Shown here in pieces: positions 47,747 through 56,585 of a DNA stretch of 64,000 bases. The notes below the pieces were generated by a model. That model was not told the origin of the DNA. It saw only the letters and a program-made list of their open reading frames with translations, and made no database searches. Source of the DNA: Rhodobacter sp. (GTDB lineage Bacteria; Pseudomonadota; Alphaproteobacteria; Rhodobacterales; Rhodobacteraceae). Location of the stretch: assembly GCA_027484145.1 (NCBI GenBank), contig JAIXUH010000019.1, positions 1 through 64,000 on the forward strand, in the 5' to 3' direction. Within the stretch, counting starts at the first letter, position 1, and every line of letters starts with the position of its first letter. The position numbers and the translations under genes are program-made.

Positions 47747-48403
47747 ATGTCCATCCGCATCAACGATATCGCCCCTGATTTTACGGCCGAGTCTACGGCA
47801 GGCACCATTCACTTTCATGAATGGCTGGGGGGCAGCTATGCCATCATCTTCAGCCACCCGCGCGACTTTACGCCCGTCTGCACCACCGAGTTCGGTGCCG
47901 TCGCCCAGTTGGCGGCCGAATGGAAAAAGCGCAACACCAAGGTAATCGGTGTTTCGGTCGATGCCGTGGCCGACCATGACAAGTGGAAGCGCGACATCGA
48001 GGCATTTTCGGGCAGCCCGGCTGATTTCCCGATCATCGACGATACCAGCCTGACGGTGGCTAAGGCCTATGACATGCTGCCGGCCGAGTATTACCTGCCC
48101 GCCGAAGGGCGCACCCCGGCCAACACCGCCACCGTGCGGACGGTTTACATCATTGGGCCAGACAAGAAGGTGCGTCTGACCATGACATACCCGATGAGCG
48201 TGGGGCGGAATTTCGCAGAAATTCTGCGTGCCCTTGATGCCGTTCAGGCCACGGATGGCGTGCCGATTGCCACCCCGGCCAACTGGGTGCCCGGACAGGA
48301 TGTCATCGTCGCCCTCAGCCTGAACAACGAACAGGCCACCGAAAAGTTCGGTGCGCTGGACATCAAGCTGCCTTACCTGCGGTTCGCAAAAGCGCCGAAG
48401 TGA
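47747..48403 (+). CDS. 1-Cys peroxiredoxin (Prx6 type)
   Basis: The 218-residue product reduces peroxides with a single peroxidatic Cys in FSHPRDFTPVCTTEFG. It has the long C-terminal domain typical of the Prx6 subfamily (PADFPIIDD, then RTVYIIGPDKKVRLTMTYP and GQDVIVALSLNNEQA). There is no resolving Cys elsewhere, so it needs an external reductant. An AGAGGAA-like site precedes the ATG. The gene is divergent from the aldehyde dehydrogenase across a 281-bp gap in which I found no clear OxyR site. Confidence 0.93.
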   Translation: MSIRINDIAPDFTAESTAGTIHFHEWLGGSYAIIFSHPRDFTPVCTTEFGAVAQLAAEWKKRNTKVIGVSVDAVADHDKWKRDIEAFSGSPADFPIIDDTSLTVAKAYDMLPAEYYLPAEGRTPANTATVRTVYIIGPDKKVRLTMTYPMSVGRNFAEILRALDAVQATDGVPIATPANWVPGQDVIVALSLNNEQATEKFGALDIKLPYLRFAKAPK

Positions 48404-48423
48404 TCGTCAGGTGCTAAGATGCT

Positions 48424-48452
48424 CGGCCCCGGGGCAATCCGGGGCCGTTTTT
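48424..48452 (+). terminator. Intrinsic terminator after the peroxiredoxin gene
   Basis: The 9-bp stem CGGCCCCGG/CCGGGGCCG with a six-base loop is followed by TTTTT, 20 bases past the stop codon. Confidence 0.9.
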
Positions 48453-48712
48453 CATTGTGGGTAAAGCGGCCCCCAGACCTGCGGCGCCTCACGGCGCAGC
48501 GTTGCGGCTTCGATCCGGGCAAGATGTTGCAGTGCCGCGGTTTGGCAACCTGTCCGGGCAAGGGCCTTGTGCCAGTGCTTGCGCAGGGATCGCGCACTCC
48601 ACGGCAGGGCAGCCTGTGTGGCCCATGCACGCAGGCATGGTGGCAGCCGGTCGTGTTGGGCCATCGGGTTGGTCTGACGCAGGCGCAAGCGGGGCGAGGC
48701 AAGGTTGCGCAT
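48452..48712 (-). CDS. Small basic protein paired with the CobW-type GTPase (probably DUF6525)
   Basis: The 86-residue product ([20 protein letters not shown] at the start, LPPCLRAWATQAALPWSARS in the middle) is rich in Arg, Leu and Ala. I recall it as a DUF6525-like companion of COG0523 genes in Rhodobacterales. ATG 48712 overlaps the stop of the GTPase gene by four bases, so it is translated with it and shares its probable zinc control. No metal-binding cluster is evident; the function is unknown. Confidence 0.72.
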   Translation of the reverse strand: MRNLASPRLRLRQTNPMAQHDRLPPCLRAWATQAALPWSARSLRKHWHKALARTGCQTAALQHLARIEAATLRREAPQVWGPLYPQ

Positions 48713-49911
48713 CAGGCGGCGGTCCGGCGCCACGCGGGAAACGGGTCTGCCAGATGGCCCCAACGATCTGGCGTAAAACCCGAGGCGGGCAGCAGAGCGG
48801 CGTCAAGGGCGGCGGTCATGGCCGCCTGATCCATGCCGTGCCCGATGAACACAATCTCTTGCCGCCTGTCGCCCCAAGGTTCCTGCCAAACGGCGGCAAC
48901 CTCCCCCAAGGCATCAGGATGCGTGGGCCAGCGATCACGCGGCACGCTGGCCCACCAGCCACCCAGCGGCACAACCGACGATACAGCCCCGGCTAGCGAG
49001 AATTCGGCCACCCAGTTCGGGCGCGTCGCCAACCAGAAGTGCCCCTTCGCACGGATGACACCCGGAAGATCGCCGTTCAGGACAGCATGAATACGGGCCG
49101 GATCAAAAGGACGGCGGGCACGATAGACGAAGCTTGTGATCCCAAATTCCTCGGTTTCCGGGGTGTGGTGGGCAAAACCGTAAAGCTCCTTTGCCCAAAG
49201 CGGGTGTTCCTGTGCGCGGTCAAAGTCGAACAACCCGGTGTTGAAGATAGTGGCTGGTTCGACCTTGGCATGATCCGTCTCGATCAGGTGGGCTTCGGGG
49301 TTCAGGGCCTTTATGATGCGGCGTGCATTCGTCACAGCACCGGGGCCGGCATCGGTGCATTTGTTCAGCACGATCACATTGGCGAATTCGATCTGTTCGG
49401 TCAGCAGATTTACCAGTGTACGGGCATCACCTTCACCGGCCACAGCGCCGCGATCGGCAAGGAAGTCGTGGCTGGAGAAGTCCTTCAGCAGATTGATCGC
49501 GTCCACGACCGTGACCATCGTATCCAGACGCGCCACGTCGGACAGGCTTTCCCCTTCGGTATCGCGAAAATCAAAGGTCGCGGCAACGGGCAGCGGTTCG
49601 GCAATGCCGGTGGACTCGATCAAAAGAAGGTCAAACCGGCCTTCGGCGGCAAGGCGGCGGACCTCGACCAGAAGGTCGTCGCGCAGGGTGCAACAGATGC
49701 AACCGTTGGTCATTTCGACCAACTTCTCTTCGGTCCGCGACAGGTTGGCCCCGTTTCGGATCAGATCGGCATCAATGTTCACTTCTGACATATCGTTCAC
49801 GATCACGGCGACACGCAAACCGTGGCGGTTGTTCAGAACGTGATTCATCAGTGTGGTTTTCCCGGCCCCAAGAAAACCAGACAAAACAGTGACAGGCAGG
49901 CGGTGATCCAT
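48712..49911 (-). CDS. COG0523/CobW-family GTPase, likely zinc-responsive metallochaperone
   Basis: The 399-residue product has a G3E GTPase fold: Walker [13 protein letters not shown], the family's CxCC metal site in [10 protein letters not shown], the ESTGIAEP switch and NKCTD. The C-terminal CobW_C domain covers residues ~255-385. Members hand zinc or cobalt to client proteins. A nearly perfect 22-bp palindrome of Zur-box type lies 10-31 bases upstream of the start, so I assign it to the Zur-regulated (ZigA/ZagA-like) branch rather than to cobalamin synthesis. No cob genes are nearby. Confidence 0.9.
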   Translation of the reverse strand: MDHRLPVTVLSGFLGAGKTTLMNHVLNNRHGLRVAVIVNDMSEVNIDADLIRNGANLSRTEEKLVEMTNGCICCTLRDDLLVEVRRLAAEGRFDLLLIESTGIAEPLPVAATFDFRDTEGESLSDVARLDTMVTVVDAINLLKDFSSHDFLADRGAVAGEGDARTLVNLLTEQIEFANVIVLNKCTDAGPGAVTNARRIIKALNPEAHLIETDHAKVEPATIFNTGLFDFDRAQEHPLWAKELYGFAHHTPETEEFGITSFVYRARRPFDPARIHAVLNGDLPGVIRAKGHFWLATRPNWVAEFSLAGAVSSVVPLGGWWASVPRDRWPTHPDALGEVAAVWQEPWGDRRQEIVFIGHGMDQAAMTAALDAALLPASGFTPDRWGHLADPFPAWRRTAA

Positions 49912-49920
49912 CGGCGACTC

Positions 49921-49942
49921 ATGTTATGTTATAAAATAACAT
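49921..49942. promoter_or_regulatory. Zur-box-like palindrome
   Basis: Seven-base arms ATGTTAT and ATAACAT flank an inner TTATAA core. All base pairs of this 22-bp palindrome match except one inner position. The form agrees with alphaproteobacterial Zur operators of the GTTATN-type. Sitting 10-31 bases before the GTPase start codon, Zur with zinc would block transcription. Confidence 0.82.
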
Positions 49943-49985
49943 CTACAACAAAGCGCCAATAGCGTGCAAGACCCGACGATTTTGC

Positions 49986-50594
49986 CTAGGACTGCGAGCG
50001 TTTGGAATAAAGGGTAACCGGGTCCCCGACCTGCGCCAGATCGTAGAGCAGCGTGATATGGTCGTTCACCAGCCGCACACAGCCGTTGGACACCGCAGAG
50101 CCAACTGTCCATGGGTCTGGCGTGCCGTGAATGCGCAGGAACGTATCGCCACGCACATCATCAAACAGATACAGCGCGCGCGCGCCCAAGGGGTTGGTCG
50201 GGCCGCCCGGCATGCCATCGGCGTATTTGGCATAGGCACCGGGGTTACGGGCGATCATCTCTTTGGTCGGGGTCCAGCTTGGCCATTCTTTTTTGGCGCC
50301 AATGCGGAAGCTGCCGGGTTCATACAGGTCGCCCTTTCCGACCCCAACGATGAACCGCAGCGCCTGTTTCCGCTCCAGCGTCCAGTAAAGCGAAAAGGTG
50401 TTCGGATCGACAAGGATCTGCCCCGGTTCGAAACTGTCGCGCAGGCGAACGCTGACCGGCTCATGCTCGGGCGGCACGACATAGGTTTCGCGATCGGGCT
50501 TCGTCTGAGCTTGCGCAGGGGTCAGGATGGCGGGGCTGGCAAGGGCTGCGGCGGACAGGGCAAACAGGCGACGGCGAGACACGACGTGTGGCAT
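49986..50594 (-). CDS. Tat-exported L,D-transpeptidase (YkuD domain)
   Basis: The 202-residue product begins with a twin-arginine-type signal (SRRRLFALSAAALASPAIL, cleavage after AQA). The YkuD catalytic motif reads IHGTPDPWTVGSAVSNGCVR, with His and the nucleophilic Cys in SNGCVRL. Such enzymes make 3-3 peptidoglycan cross-links or attach proteins to peptidoglycan in the periplasm. ATG 50594 with AAGGG upstream is chosen since the longer frame precedes the signal peptide. The IS debris and sugar island begin about 230 bases upstream of the start. Confidence 0.9.
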   Translation of the reverse strand: MPHVVSRRRLFALSAAALASPAILTPAQAQTKPDRETYVVPPEHEPVSVRLRDSFEPGQILVDPNTFSLYWTLERKQALRFIVGVGKGDLYEPGSFRIGAKKEWPSWTPTKEMIARNPGAYAKYADGMPGGPTNPLGARALYLFDDVRGDTFLRIHGTPDPWTVGSAVSNGCVRLVNDHITLLYDLAQVGDPVTLYSKRSQS

Positions 50595-50879
50595 TGGGAT
50601 GACCCTTGAAATCAGCGGCGTAAGCGCGAACCTGCGGCAGATTGCTGCACCGCGAAAGGGCCTGCTGCGCGAGTCACGCATATGTGTAGCAAAACCGGGA
50701 ATTCGGCGTCGCGCGCTTTGATGAGGGCGAGACCCAAGGTTCGAACGCAAGTTTTGTGCAACACATTATTTTTTGTCTTTTCAAGGCCGTCTAAAGTCTT
50801 GAGCGGATAGGTCATTTCCATGGTTTGAACACCCGTTTGTTGGCTCACTGTAAGGGGGCTGGAAAAGACAGGCCGAAGC

Positions 50880-51614
50880 ACAGCCTGAACGATCAGACCC
50901 GAGCGGTTCGCCATCAGCGCATGCCCCATGAAGCACAGCATCGCCCCGGTGCCGGGAGATTACTTGTAGAGCCGGGCCTCGGGATCAGTGGTCTAGACGT
51001 GCTTGGCGTTCGAGCGCTTCTCGCCCCGGAAGTCGACTTCGGCATTGCGGTGCTGGTGGATGGCGCGGGGCATCGGGTTCGGATTCGGGTTGGGCAGGCT
51101 GCTCTGCGGCGGTGTCTTGTCATGGCGGATCAACGGGCCCGTCGTCATCGGGCGGGAACCCTCTGCCTTCGGTTGGAAGCTTTTCATGGAGGCCCAGGCC
51201 TTGACCAGCGTGCCGTCGACGGAGAAGTGCTCGTCCGACAAAAGCGGCGCGACATCGTTGTGGTCAGCAGCCGGTCGTGGTTTTTGGTGAAAACAGTGGG
51301 AACGCAGACTCGATCGTCGATGCCGAGGCCGACAAACCGGCGGAACAAGAGGATATACTGCATCTGATCCATCAGCTGCCGCTCGGATCGGACAGAGAAC
51401 AGGATCTGTACCAGGCTAGCCCGGATCAACCGTTCCGGCGCAATCGAGGGGCGGCCGAAGTCGAAATAAAGCGCCTCGAAAGCGGCATCGAGGCTGGCCA
51501 GAGCATCATTCACTACCTGCCGGATCTTGCGCAGCGGGTGATTGGCGGGATCCGATCCTCAAGATCGACATAGCTGAACAGCGACCCGCTCTTCTCATCA
51601 GTCCCGCGCATCAT
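50880..51614 (-). pseudogene. Decayed IS5/IS1182-type transposase
   Basis: Reading from ATG 51614 the frame gives MRGTDEKSGSLFSYVDLEDR, then a one-base loss near 51553 shifts it. The next frame restores NDALASLDAAFEALYFDFG and ERLIRASLVQILFSVRSER, typical of this transposase. Near 51250 an internal deletion and frame change lead to LLSDEHFSVDGTLVKAWASM. Stop codons follow at KHV and again at YK before SPGTGAMLCFMGHALMANRS. Sequence similarity ends near 50880, so the C-terminal part with the last catalytic acid is missing. It cannot make active transposase. Confidence 0.85.
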
Positions 51615-51696
51615 TGCCCCGCCGTTGCCGTGCAGAAAGTGAATCATGTTCCTCAAACCGGGCCAAGGGCCGACTTCTTCAGGAGCCTGCTAGGTC

Positions 51697-51845
51697 CTAC
51701 CGGAACGCGGTGTCATCCACCCACATCCGGTAAAGGATCACCCCGATGCGCCGCGCCAAGGCAACCATGGCGCGTTTCTCACTACTACGGCGGGCGAGTT
51801 GCGCTGCCCAAGTTCTCAGCCATCTCGTGTCCGTCTGCGAAACAC
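51697..51845 (-). pseudogene. C-terminal remnant of an IS110/IS116-type transposase
   Basis: The segment ends at a TAG (51697-51699) after QLARRSSEKRAMVALARRIG and VILYRMWVDDTAFR, a close match to the C-terminal end of IS110-family transposases. Upstream the frame loses similarity. It is a fragment of about 50 codons between the IS5-type remnant and the sugar island. The stretch 51846-52012 before the aminotransferase shows no gene. Confidence 0.7.
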
Positions 51846-52012
51846 GAAAAAATCCAGACAAGCTGTGCGTTTCGCAAGCGTGTTTGCGCCCGCCGCTCCT
51901 ATTGCAGGTTCGTGCGCAGTTGTACCAATCAAACGCCCGAAGACATTCCGGCAACGGTCCTTGCGCAGTACGCCAAATTCGCAAATACACTGTTCCAAAT
52001 TGGAGGCTACGC

Positions 52013-53158
52013 GTGCAAATCCCGTTCAACAAACCATCCATCGTCGGCGATGAGCTGCACAACATCGCATGCGCCGTTGAACGTGGCCAGCTGTCTGGCG
52101 ACGGCAGGTATACGCAATCGTGCAATCAACGCATCGTCGGCATGACGGGGGCCAAGGCGGCGCTTCTGACCCATTCCTGCACTGCGGCGCTGGAGATGGC
52201 GGCACTTTTGTGTGACCTTGGCCCGGGGGACGAGGTCATCATGCCGTCGTTTACCTTTGTCTCGACCGCCAATGCCGTGGCTTTGCGCGGGGCGATTCCT
52301 GTGTTTGTCGACATCGATCCGGCAACGCTGAACGTAAACCCCGATGCCGTCGCCCGCGCTGTCACCGCGCGCACAAAGGCGATCTTTGCGGTGCATTACG
52401 CGGGCTTTCCGGCCGACATGGACAGGTTAGCCCAGATTGCCCGGGACCATGGGTTGTTTCTGGTCGAGGATGCAGCGCAGGCGCTTGGCTCGACCTGGCG
52501 CGGCAGGCAGGCCGGATCCTTAGGCGACATGGCGGCCTTTAGCTTTCACGAAACCAAGAACATCATCAGCGGTGAAGGTGGCGCCCTGACCCTGATGCGT
52601 GCCGATCTGATTGAGCGGGCCGAGATCATCCGGGAAAAAGGCACCAACAGGTCACGCTTTCTGCGTGGTCAGGTCGACAAATACACATGGGTCGATCTTG
52701 GATCGTCCTTTCTGCCGGGAGAGTTGATCGCCGCCTACCTTGACGCGCAGCTTGACCGCGCCGATGACATCCGCGCCCGTCGCATTGGCCTGTTCGACCG
52801 CTACGCTGCGGCATTTGCCGATCTGGAGGATGCGGGCAGGGTCACGCTGCCACATGCCCCCGACGGCGTGGTGGGCAACGGCCACATGTTCTATCTACTG
52901 CTCCGTGACATCGACGACCGCGACGGTTTCATTGCCCAGATGCGCGCTGCCGGCATCCTGACGCCGTTTCATTACGTGCCGCTGCACTCGGCCCCGGCGG
53001 GGCTGCGCTATGCCCGGACGTCAGGCACTATGACGGTCACCGACAGTGTGTCGGCGCGGCTGGTCCGGCTGCCGATGTTCTGGGCCCTGAGTGTGGAGGA
53101 AATCGACCGCGTGGTCGCCACCGCAAGAGTCTGGTTGCTGGGTCGCACCGATGCCTAA
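52013..53158 (+). CDS. DegT/WecE-type dTDP-4-keto-6-deoxy-sugar aminotransferase
   Basis: The 381-residue product matches WecE/RffA: VQIPFNKPSIVGDEL at the start, TGAKAALLTHSCTAALEMAA, PGDEVIMPSFTFVSTANAV and LVEDAAQALGSTWRG, with the PLP Lys in FSFHETKNIISGEGG. WecE makes dTDP-Fuc4N from dTDP-4-keto-6-deoxy-glucose; this protein probably gives a 4-amino-4,6-dideoxy sugar. The start is GTG 52013 with GGAGG at six bases; the longer open frame reaches back into IS debris. It opens a plus-strand run of four sugar genes. Confidence 0.9.
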   Translation: MQIPFNKPSIVGDELHNIACAVERGQLSGDGRYTQSCNQRIVGMTGAKAALLTHSCTAALEMAALLCDLGPGDEVIMPSFTFVSTANAVALRGAIPVFVDIDPATLNVNPDAVARAVTARTKAIFAVHYAGFPADMDRLAQIARDHGLFLVEDAAQALGSTWRGRQAGSLGDMAAFSFHETKNIISGEGGALTLMRADLIERAEIIREKGTNRSRFLRGQVDKYTWVDLGSSFLPGELIAAYLDAQLDRADDIRARRIGLFDRYAAAFADLEDAGRVTLPHAPDGVVGNGHMFYLLLRDIDDRDGFIAQMRAAGILTPFHYVPLHSAPAGLRYARTSGTMTVTDSVSARLVRLPMFWALSVEEIDRVVATARVWLLGRTDA

Positions 53159-53170
53159 GGGAGCGCGGCT

Positions 53171-53740
53171 ATGGCGTATCTGAGCGAACTACAGTTGCAT
53201 GCCATGGGCTTTGCAGCCCTTGGACAAAATGTCCGGATAAGCGACCGCGCCGCCATTCATGGGGCGTCAGACATGCGTATCGGCGATAACAGCCGGATCG
53301 ACGATTTTTGCGTCGTTTCGGGCCGGATCGACATTGGCCGCAATGTGCATCTCGCACCGTTTTGTCTGGTGGCGGGCGGCACGCCCGGCATTGTGCTGGA
53401 AGACTTCGTGGGACTTGCGTACCGAGTGTCGGTGTTCGCGCAGTCGGACGACTACTCTGGCGAAACCCTGACCAACCCCACCGTTCCCGCCCGATTCAAG
53501 CGCGAACTCCGGGCAATGGTCCGGCTTGGCCGCCACTGCATCGTTGGGGCGAGCAGCATCATCTGTCCCGGCGTCGATCTGGCCGAAGGCACATCGGTCG
53601 GTGCCGCGTCGCTGGTGCTGAAATCCAGCGCGCCTTGGACAATCCTTGCCGGCATTCCGGCGCGGGTGCTGAAAGACCGCAGCCGCGACCTGCTGGCACT
53701 CGAGGCGGACTATCTGCGGACCGAGGATGGCGCACCGTGA
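53171..53740 (+). CDS. Left-handed beta-helix (hexapeptide) acyltransferase
   Basis: The 189-residue product has hexapeptide-repeat strands (VRISDRAAIHGASDMRIGDN, IDIGRNVHLAPFCLVAGG, HCIVGASSIICPGVDLAEGT) and the terminal loop WTILAGIPARVLKDRS of CatB/LacA/NeuD-type acetyltransferases. It probably acylates the amino or hydroxyl group of the sugar made by the upstream aminotransferase. It starts 12 bases after that gene, and the next gene overlaps its end by four bases. Confidence 0.88.
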   Translation: MAYLSELQLHAMGFAALGQNVRISDRAAIHGASDMRIGDNSRIDDFCVVSGRIDIGRNVHLAPFCLVAGGTPGIVLEDFVGLAYRVSVFAQSDDYSGETLTNPTVPARFKRELRAMVRLGRHCIVGASSIICPGVDLAEGTSVGAASLVLKSSAPWTILAGIPARVLKDRSRDLLALEADYLRTEDGAP

Positions 53741-54663
53741 CCCCGCGTTACATCGTCGTTGCCCCCGGCTACAACCCTAACAGTGGCGGAAGCATCTTTC
53801 TGCACGAACTGGCGCAGGCGCTTCACACGCTTGGTGCACCGGCGGCGTTCTGGCCGATCAACCGGGCACCCCGTGCAGGGCTACGCCAAAAGCTGCGCGC
53901 GCTGTGGCGAAAGCCGTCGCTGCTGTGGCGCGATCCTGCCTTTGTGCAGGTCCCCGGCCGCGACATCCCGATCGTCCCAAGGCGGGATGTCGGCCCCGAC
54001 AGCATCGTGATCTACCCCGAAATCGTTCTGGGAAACCCGTTGGGCGCGCGTCATGTGGTGCGCTGGTTGCTTTACCGCCCCGGTCTGCGCGACCCTTACC
54101 GGTTTGGCCCCGACGAGATGTTCTTTCGTGCCGGCGAAATGGCCGATCTGCCCGAGGTGACGGGTGGTGCGGCGGATCTGTTCCTGTGGCGGATCAACGA
54201 CGCCTACTACGATCAGGGCCGCCGCGACCGCAAAGGGGCATGTTATCTAGTGCGCAAGGGGACAGACAAGCCGCGCCTCCCGGAAACCGCCGATGCGATC
54301 TGCATAGACGGGCTGCCGCATGCCGAGGTGGCGGAGATCTTCAACCGCTGCACAACATTCTATTCCTATGATGAAGCAAGTTTCTATTCGCAATACGCCG
54401 CGATCTGCGGCTGCGACAGCGTGGTGGTGCCCGGTCTTTACCCGTCACGGACGGAGTGGGTCGCACATCATCCGACCGCCCGCTATGGTGTGGCCTACGG
54501 GCTGGACGATTTGGATCACGCGCGCGCGACTCGGGATTTGGTGATCGAGCAGTTGCGGGCTCAAGAAGCTGCCGGGCTGGAAACTGTGCGCCGTTTCATC
54601 GCACTGACCGAGGCCCGGTTTCCCGCCGGGATGCCGCGATCTGGAACAAAGAAAGGCGAGTGA
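53737..54663 (+). CDS. Glycosyltransferase-like protein (WavQ-like)
   Basis: The 308-residue product starts TPRYIVVAPGYNPNSGGSIF with a Rossmann-like N-terminus and a Gly-rich turn followed by LHELAQALHTLG, as in GT-B glycosyltransferases. Later it has YPEIVLGNPLGARHVVRWLL and FYSYDEASFYSQYAAICG, which resemble the WavQ family of core-oligosaccharide proteins. A full EX7E signature is not seen. GTG 53737 overlaps the acyltransferase stop by four bases. It probably transfers a sugar in surface-polysaccharide assembly. Confidence 0.72.
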   Translation: MTPRYIVVAPGYNPNSGGSIFLHELAQALHTLGAPAAFWPINRAPRAGLRQKLRALWRKPSLLWRDPAFVQVPGRDIPIVPRRDVGPDSIVIYPEIVLGNPLGARHVVRWLLYRPGLRDPYRFGPDEMFFRAGEMADLPEVTGGAADLFLWRINDAYYDQGRRDRKGACYLVRKGTDKPRLPETADAICIDGLPHAEVAEIFNRCTTFYSYDEASFYSQYAAICGCDSVVVPGLYPSRTEWVAHHPTARYGVAYGLDDLDHARATRDLVIEQLRAQEAAGLETVRRFIALTEARFPAGMPRSGTKKGE

Positions 54664-55463
54664 TGGGACTTAGACGAATCTTGCGAAAGATCGGCATGCG
54701 CCTTGAGCTTGCAAAGCCGGTGTCCAAACCGTTTCCGGATGTGCTTGTAGGCTATGACGACGAACAGGCCGCCCGCAAGGCCATCGTGCGGGTCAGGGAC
54801 CGCACGATGATCGCCTATCCAGCGCTGCTGTCGTTGTGGACACAGATCCGCCACTGCGAAACAACGGGCATGACCGGGGCCTTCGTGGAATGTGGCGTCT
54901 GGAAAGGCGGCGTGGGTGGTTTCATGGCACTGGCGAATCTGGCTTACGGATCGCACCGCCGCCCCATCCATCTGTTCGATATCTTCGACGATATCTGCGA
55001 ACCAGACCCGGCGGTGGATGGCGAGCGCGCCTTGAAAGAGGTTGAGCAGTTCGCGCAGCGCGACCGCACAACGCTGACCGGCAAGATGCAGCCACTAACG
55101 GGCATCTATGATCATATGGGCGGTCCGGGGGATGCTGCAAAGGTAAAGGCCTTTGTTGCGAAGGACCTAGGCTATGGCGAGGCCCATACCCATGTGCACA
55201 AAGGCTGGTTTCAAGACACCCTGCCAGTCGCGGATACAGGCCCAATCGCGATCCTGCGGCTGGACGGTGACTGGTACGAGTCGACGAAAATCTGCCTCGA
55301 TCACCTGTATGACAAGGTCGTGCAGGGTGGGTTTGTGATTATCGATGACTACGGAACCTATGAGGGTTGCAAAAGGGCCGTGGACGAATTTCTGGGCCGG
55401 CAGGAACACCCGCTTTTCCTGAACTTCGTCACCCATGATGTGCGCTATTGGATCAAGGTCTGA
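54663..55463 (+). CDS. TylF/MycF-type sugar O-methyltransferase-like protein
   Basis: The 266-residue product has the TylF-family marks: FVECGVWKGGVGGFMAL for S-adenosylmethionine binding, HLFDIFDD, RLDGDWYESTKICLDHLYDK and GGFVIIDDYGTYEG with metal-binding Asp residues. MycF and TylF methylate hydroxyls of amino-deoxy sugars in a magnesium-dependent way, so a methylated 4-amino sugar is a reasonable product of this cluster. The ATG shares one base with the upstream stop (TGATG). Confidence 0.88.
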   Translation: MGLRRILRKIGMRLELAKPVSKPFPDVLVGYDDEQAARKAIVRVRDRTMIAYPALLSLWTQIRHCETTGMTGAFVECGVWKGGVGGFMALANLAYGSHRRPIHLFDIFDDICEPDPAVDGERALKEVEQFAQRDRTTLTGKMQPLTGIYDHMGGPGDAAKVKAFVAKDLGYGEAHTHVHKGWFQDTLPVADTGPIAILRLDGDWYESTKICLDHLYDKVVQGGFVIIDDYGTYEGCKRAVDEFLGRQEHPLFLNFVTHDVRYWIKV

Positions 55464-55484
55464 TCCGACATTGGCCATTGCAGT

Positions 55485-56585
55485 TCAGTCGAGCGTCCAG
55501 TTCCGGACCAAGGCCGCGATTTCGCCGCGCACGTCAGGGTGAAGCGGCGCGATGCGGCCCGCTGACTCCAGCTCTAGCACCTTGATTCTGGCAAGGTGAA
55601 AGCGACGGTCGCGGGTTTTCTTGACAAAGCCCATGCCGCACAGCTGCATTGCCGGTGCAATGAACGTGGCCGAAATAAGATGCTGGCGCGAATTTGCCAG
55701 CACTTGCCTGACCCAGCCGAGAGCTCCGACCCGCCACGTCGCACCTTGCAAGAGGGCGTCACACCAGGCCTGCGCCTCGGGGCGGTGATGTACGACGTTT
55801 GCCATCACATCGCGCAAGGCCGGATCGGTAAGCCCCTCCAGAGATGCTAGGAAGCTGTCGCGCGCGATCAGGCCCTCTACCTTTAGCCCGGCAAACATCA
55901 GCGCCTGGCTCAGCCCTTTCTCTCCGCGCAAAATCGTGGTCACCCTGTCGTCTGACATGATGAAGCTGTCCCAGAACTGGGTCCATGCCGGATGGGCCAA
56001 GGCCTGCGACGACAGCATCAGCAGATGCGACTCCAGATGATCGCGCCGCTCTTTATCTTCGGTCTTGAAGACATGCCCCGTCATGTCGGCTCCAAGCGCC
56101 TCCATCCGGCGCAGGGTGTCGTCAACTTCGCGCAGCGGAAACCATGTACTGTCATTCATCAAGATCAGCCGATTTGGCCGATGCCCAAGCCCGTCTAGCA
56201 GGCGCAGACCGGCCCGATAGCCGCCGAAATCGTAGCCTACATTCGGCCGTTCCACCAAAACAGCGGCCCGGCTGGTCACCATCGCTGCGTCGCTGGCAGA
56301 CAGGGCTACGTTCGAGACGACGACTACTGACCAGCCCTCGGCCGCCAGATGATCCAGCGTTAGTCGCACCGACCCCGCCAGACCCTTGGGCTGAAACAGC
56401 ACCAGCACGGCTACCCGGTCGCTCAGCCGCGCCGTTCCGGTCGACTGGCGTTCGGCGCGCGCAGACCTTAGGTCGTAGAGCCATTGCCGGGGCGGCTCGA
56501 TCAACGCGCCGCGCAAGCCACGCCACATCGCGCTACCCGCACGGTTCAATTCCCGCCTGACTTTCCAGCGCGGTGGCAGCGTCAT
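55485..56585 (-). CDS. RgpF-like (rhamnan synthesis F) protein, copy 1
   Basis: The 366-residue product fits the RgpF family: VAVLVLFQPKGLAGSVRLTL, WSVVVVSNVALSASDAAMV, NVGYDFGGYRAGLRLLDGL, LILMNDSTWFPL and MTGHVFKTEDKE. The family contributes to rhamnose-rich or other cell-surface polysaccharides as probable glycosyltransferases. It overlaps the start region of its paralogue by four bases (ATGA) and is downstream of it. It converges on the methyltransferase gene. Confidence 0.83.
   Translation of the reverse strand: MTLPPRWKVRRELNRAGSAMWRGLRGALIEPPRQWLYDLRSARAERQSTGTARLSDRVAVLVLFQPKGLAGSVRLTLDHLAAEGWSVVVVSNVALSASDAAMVTSRAAVLVERPNVGYDFGGYRAGLRLLDGLGHRPNRLILMNDSTWFPLREVDDTLRRMEALGADMTGHVFKTEDKERRDHLESHLLMLSSQALAHPAWTQFWDSFIMSDDRVTTILRGEKGLSQALMFAGLKVEGLIARDSFLASLEGLTDPALRDVMANVVHHRPEAQAWCDALLQGATWRVGALGWVRQVLANSRQHLISATFIAPAMQLCGMGFVKKTRDRRFHLARIKVLELESAGRIAPLHPDVRGEIAALVRNWTLD

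Noticed and set aside
50612-50941. Open frame continuing from the IS5-type remnant towards the transpeptidase gene
   Set aside because: Only its first 20 or so residues match a transposase; the rest overlaps the transpeptidase promoter region and has no similarity.
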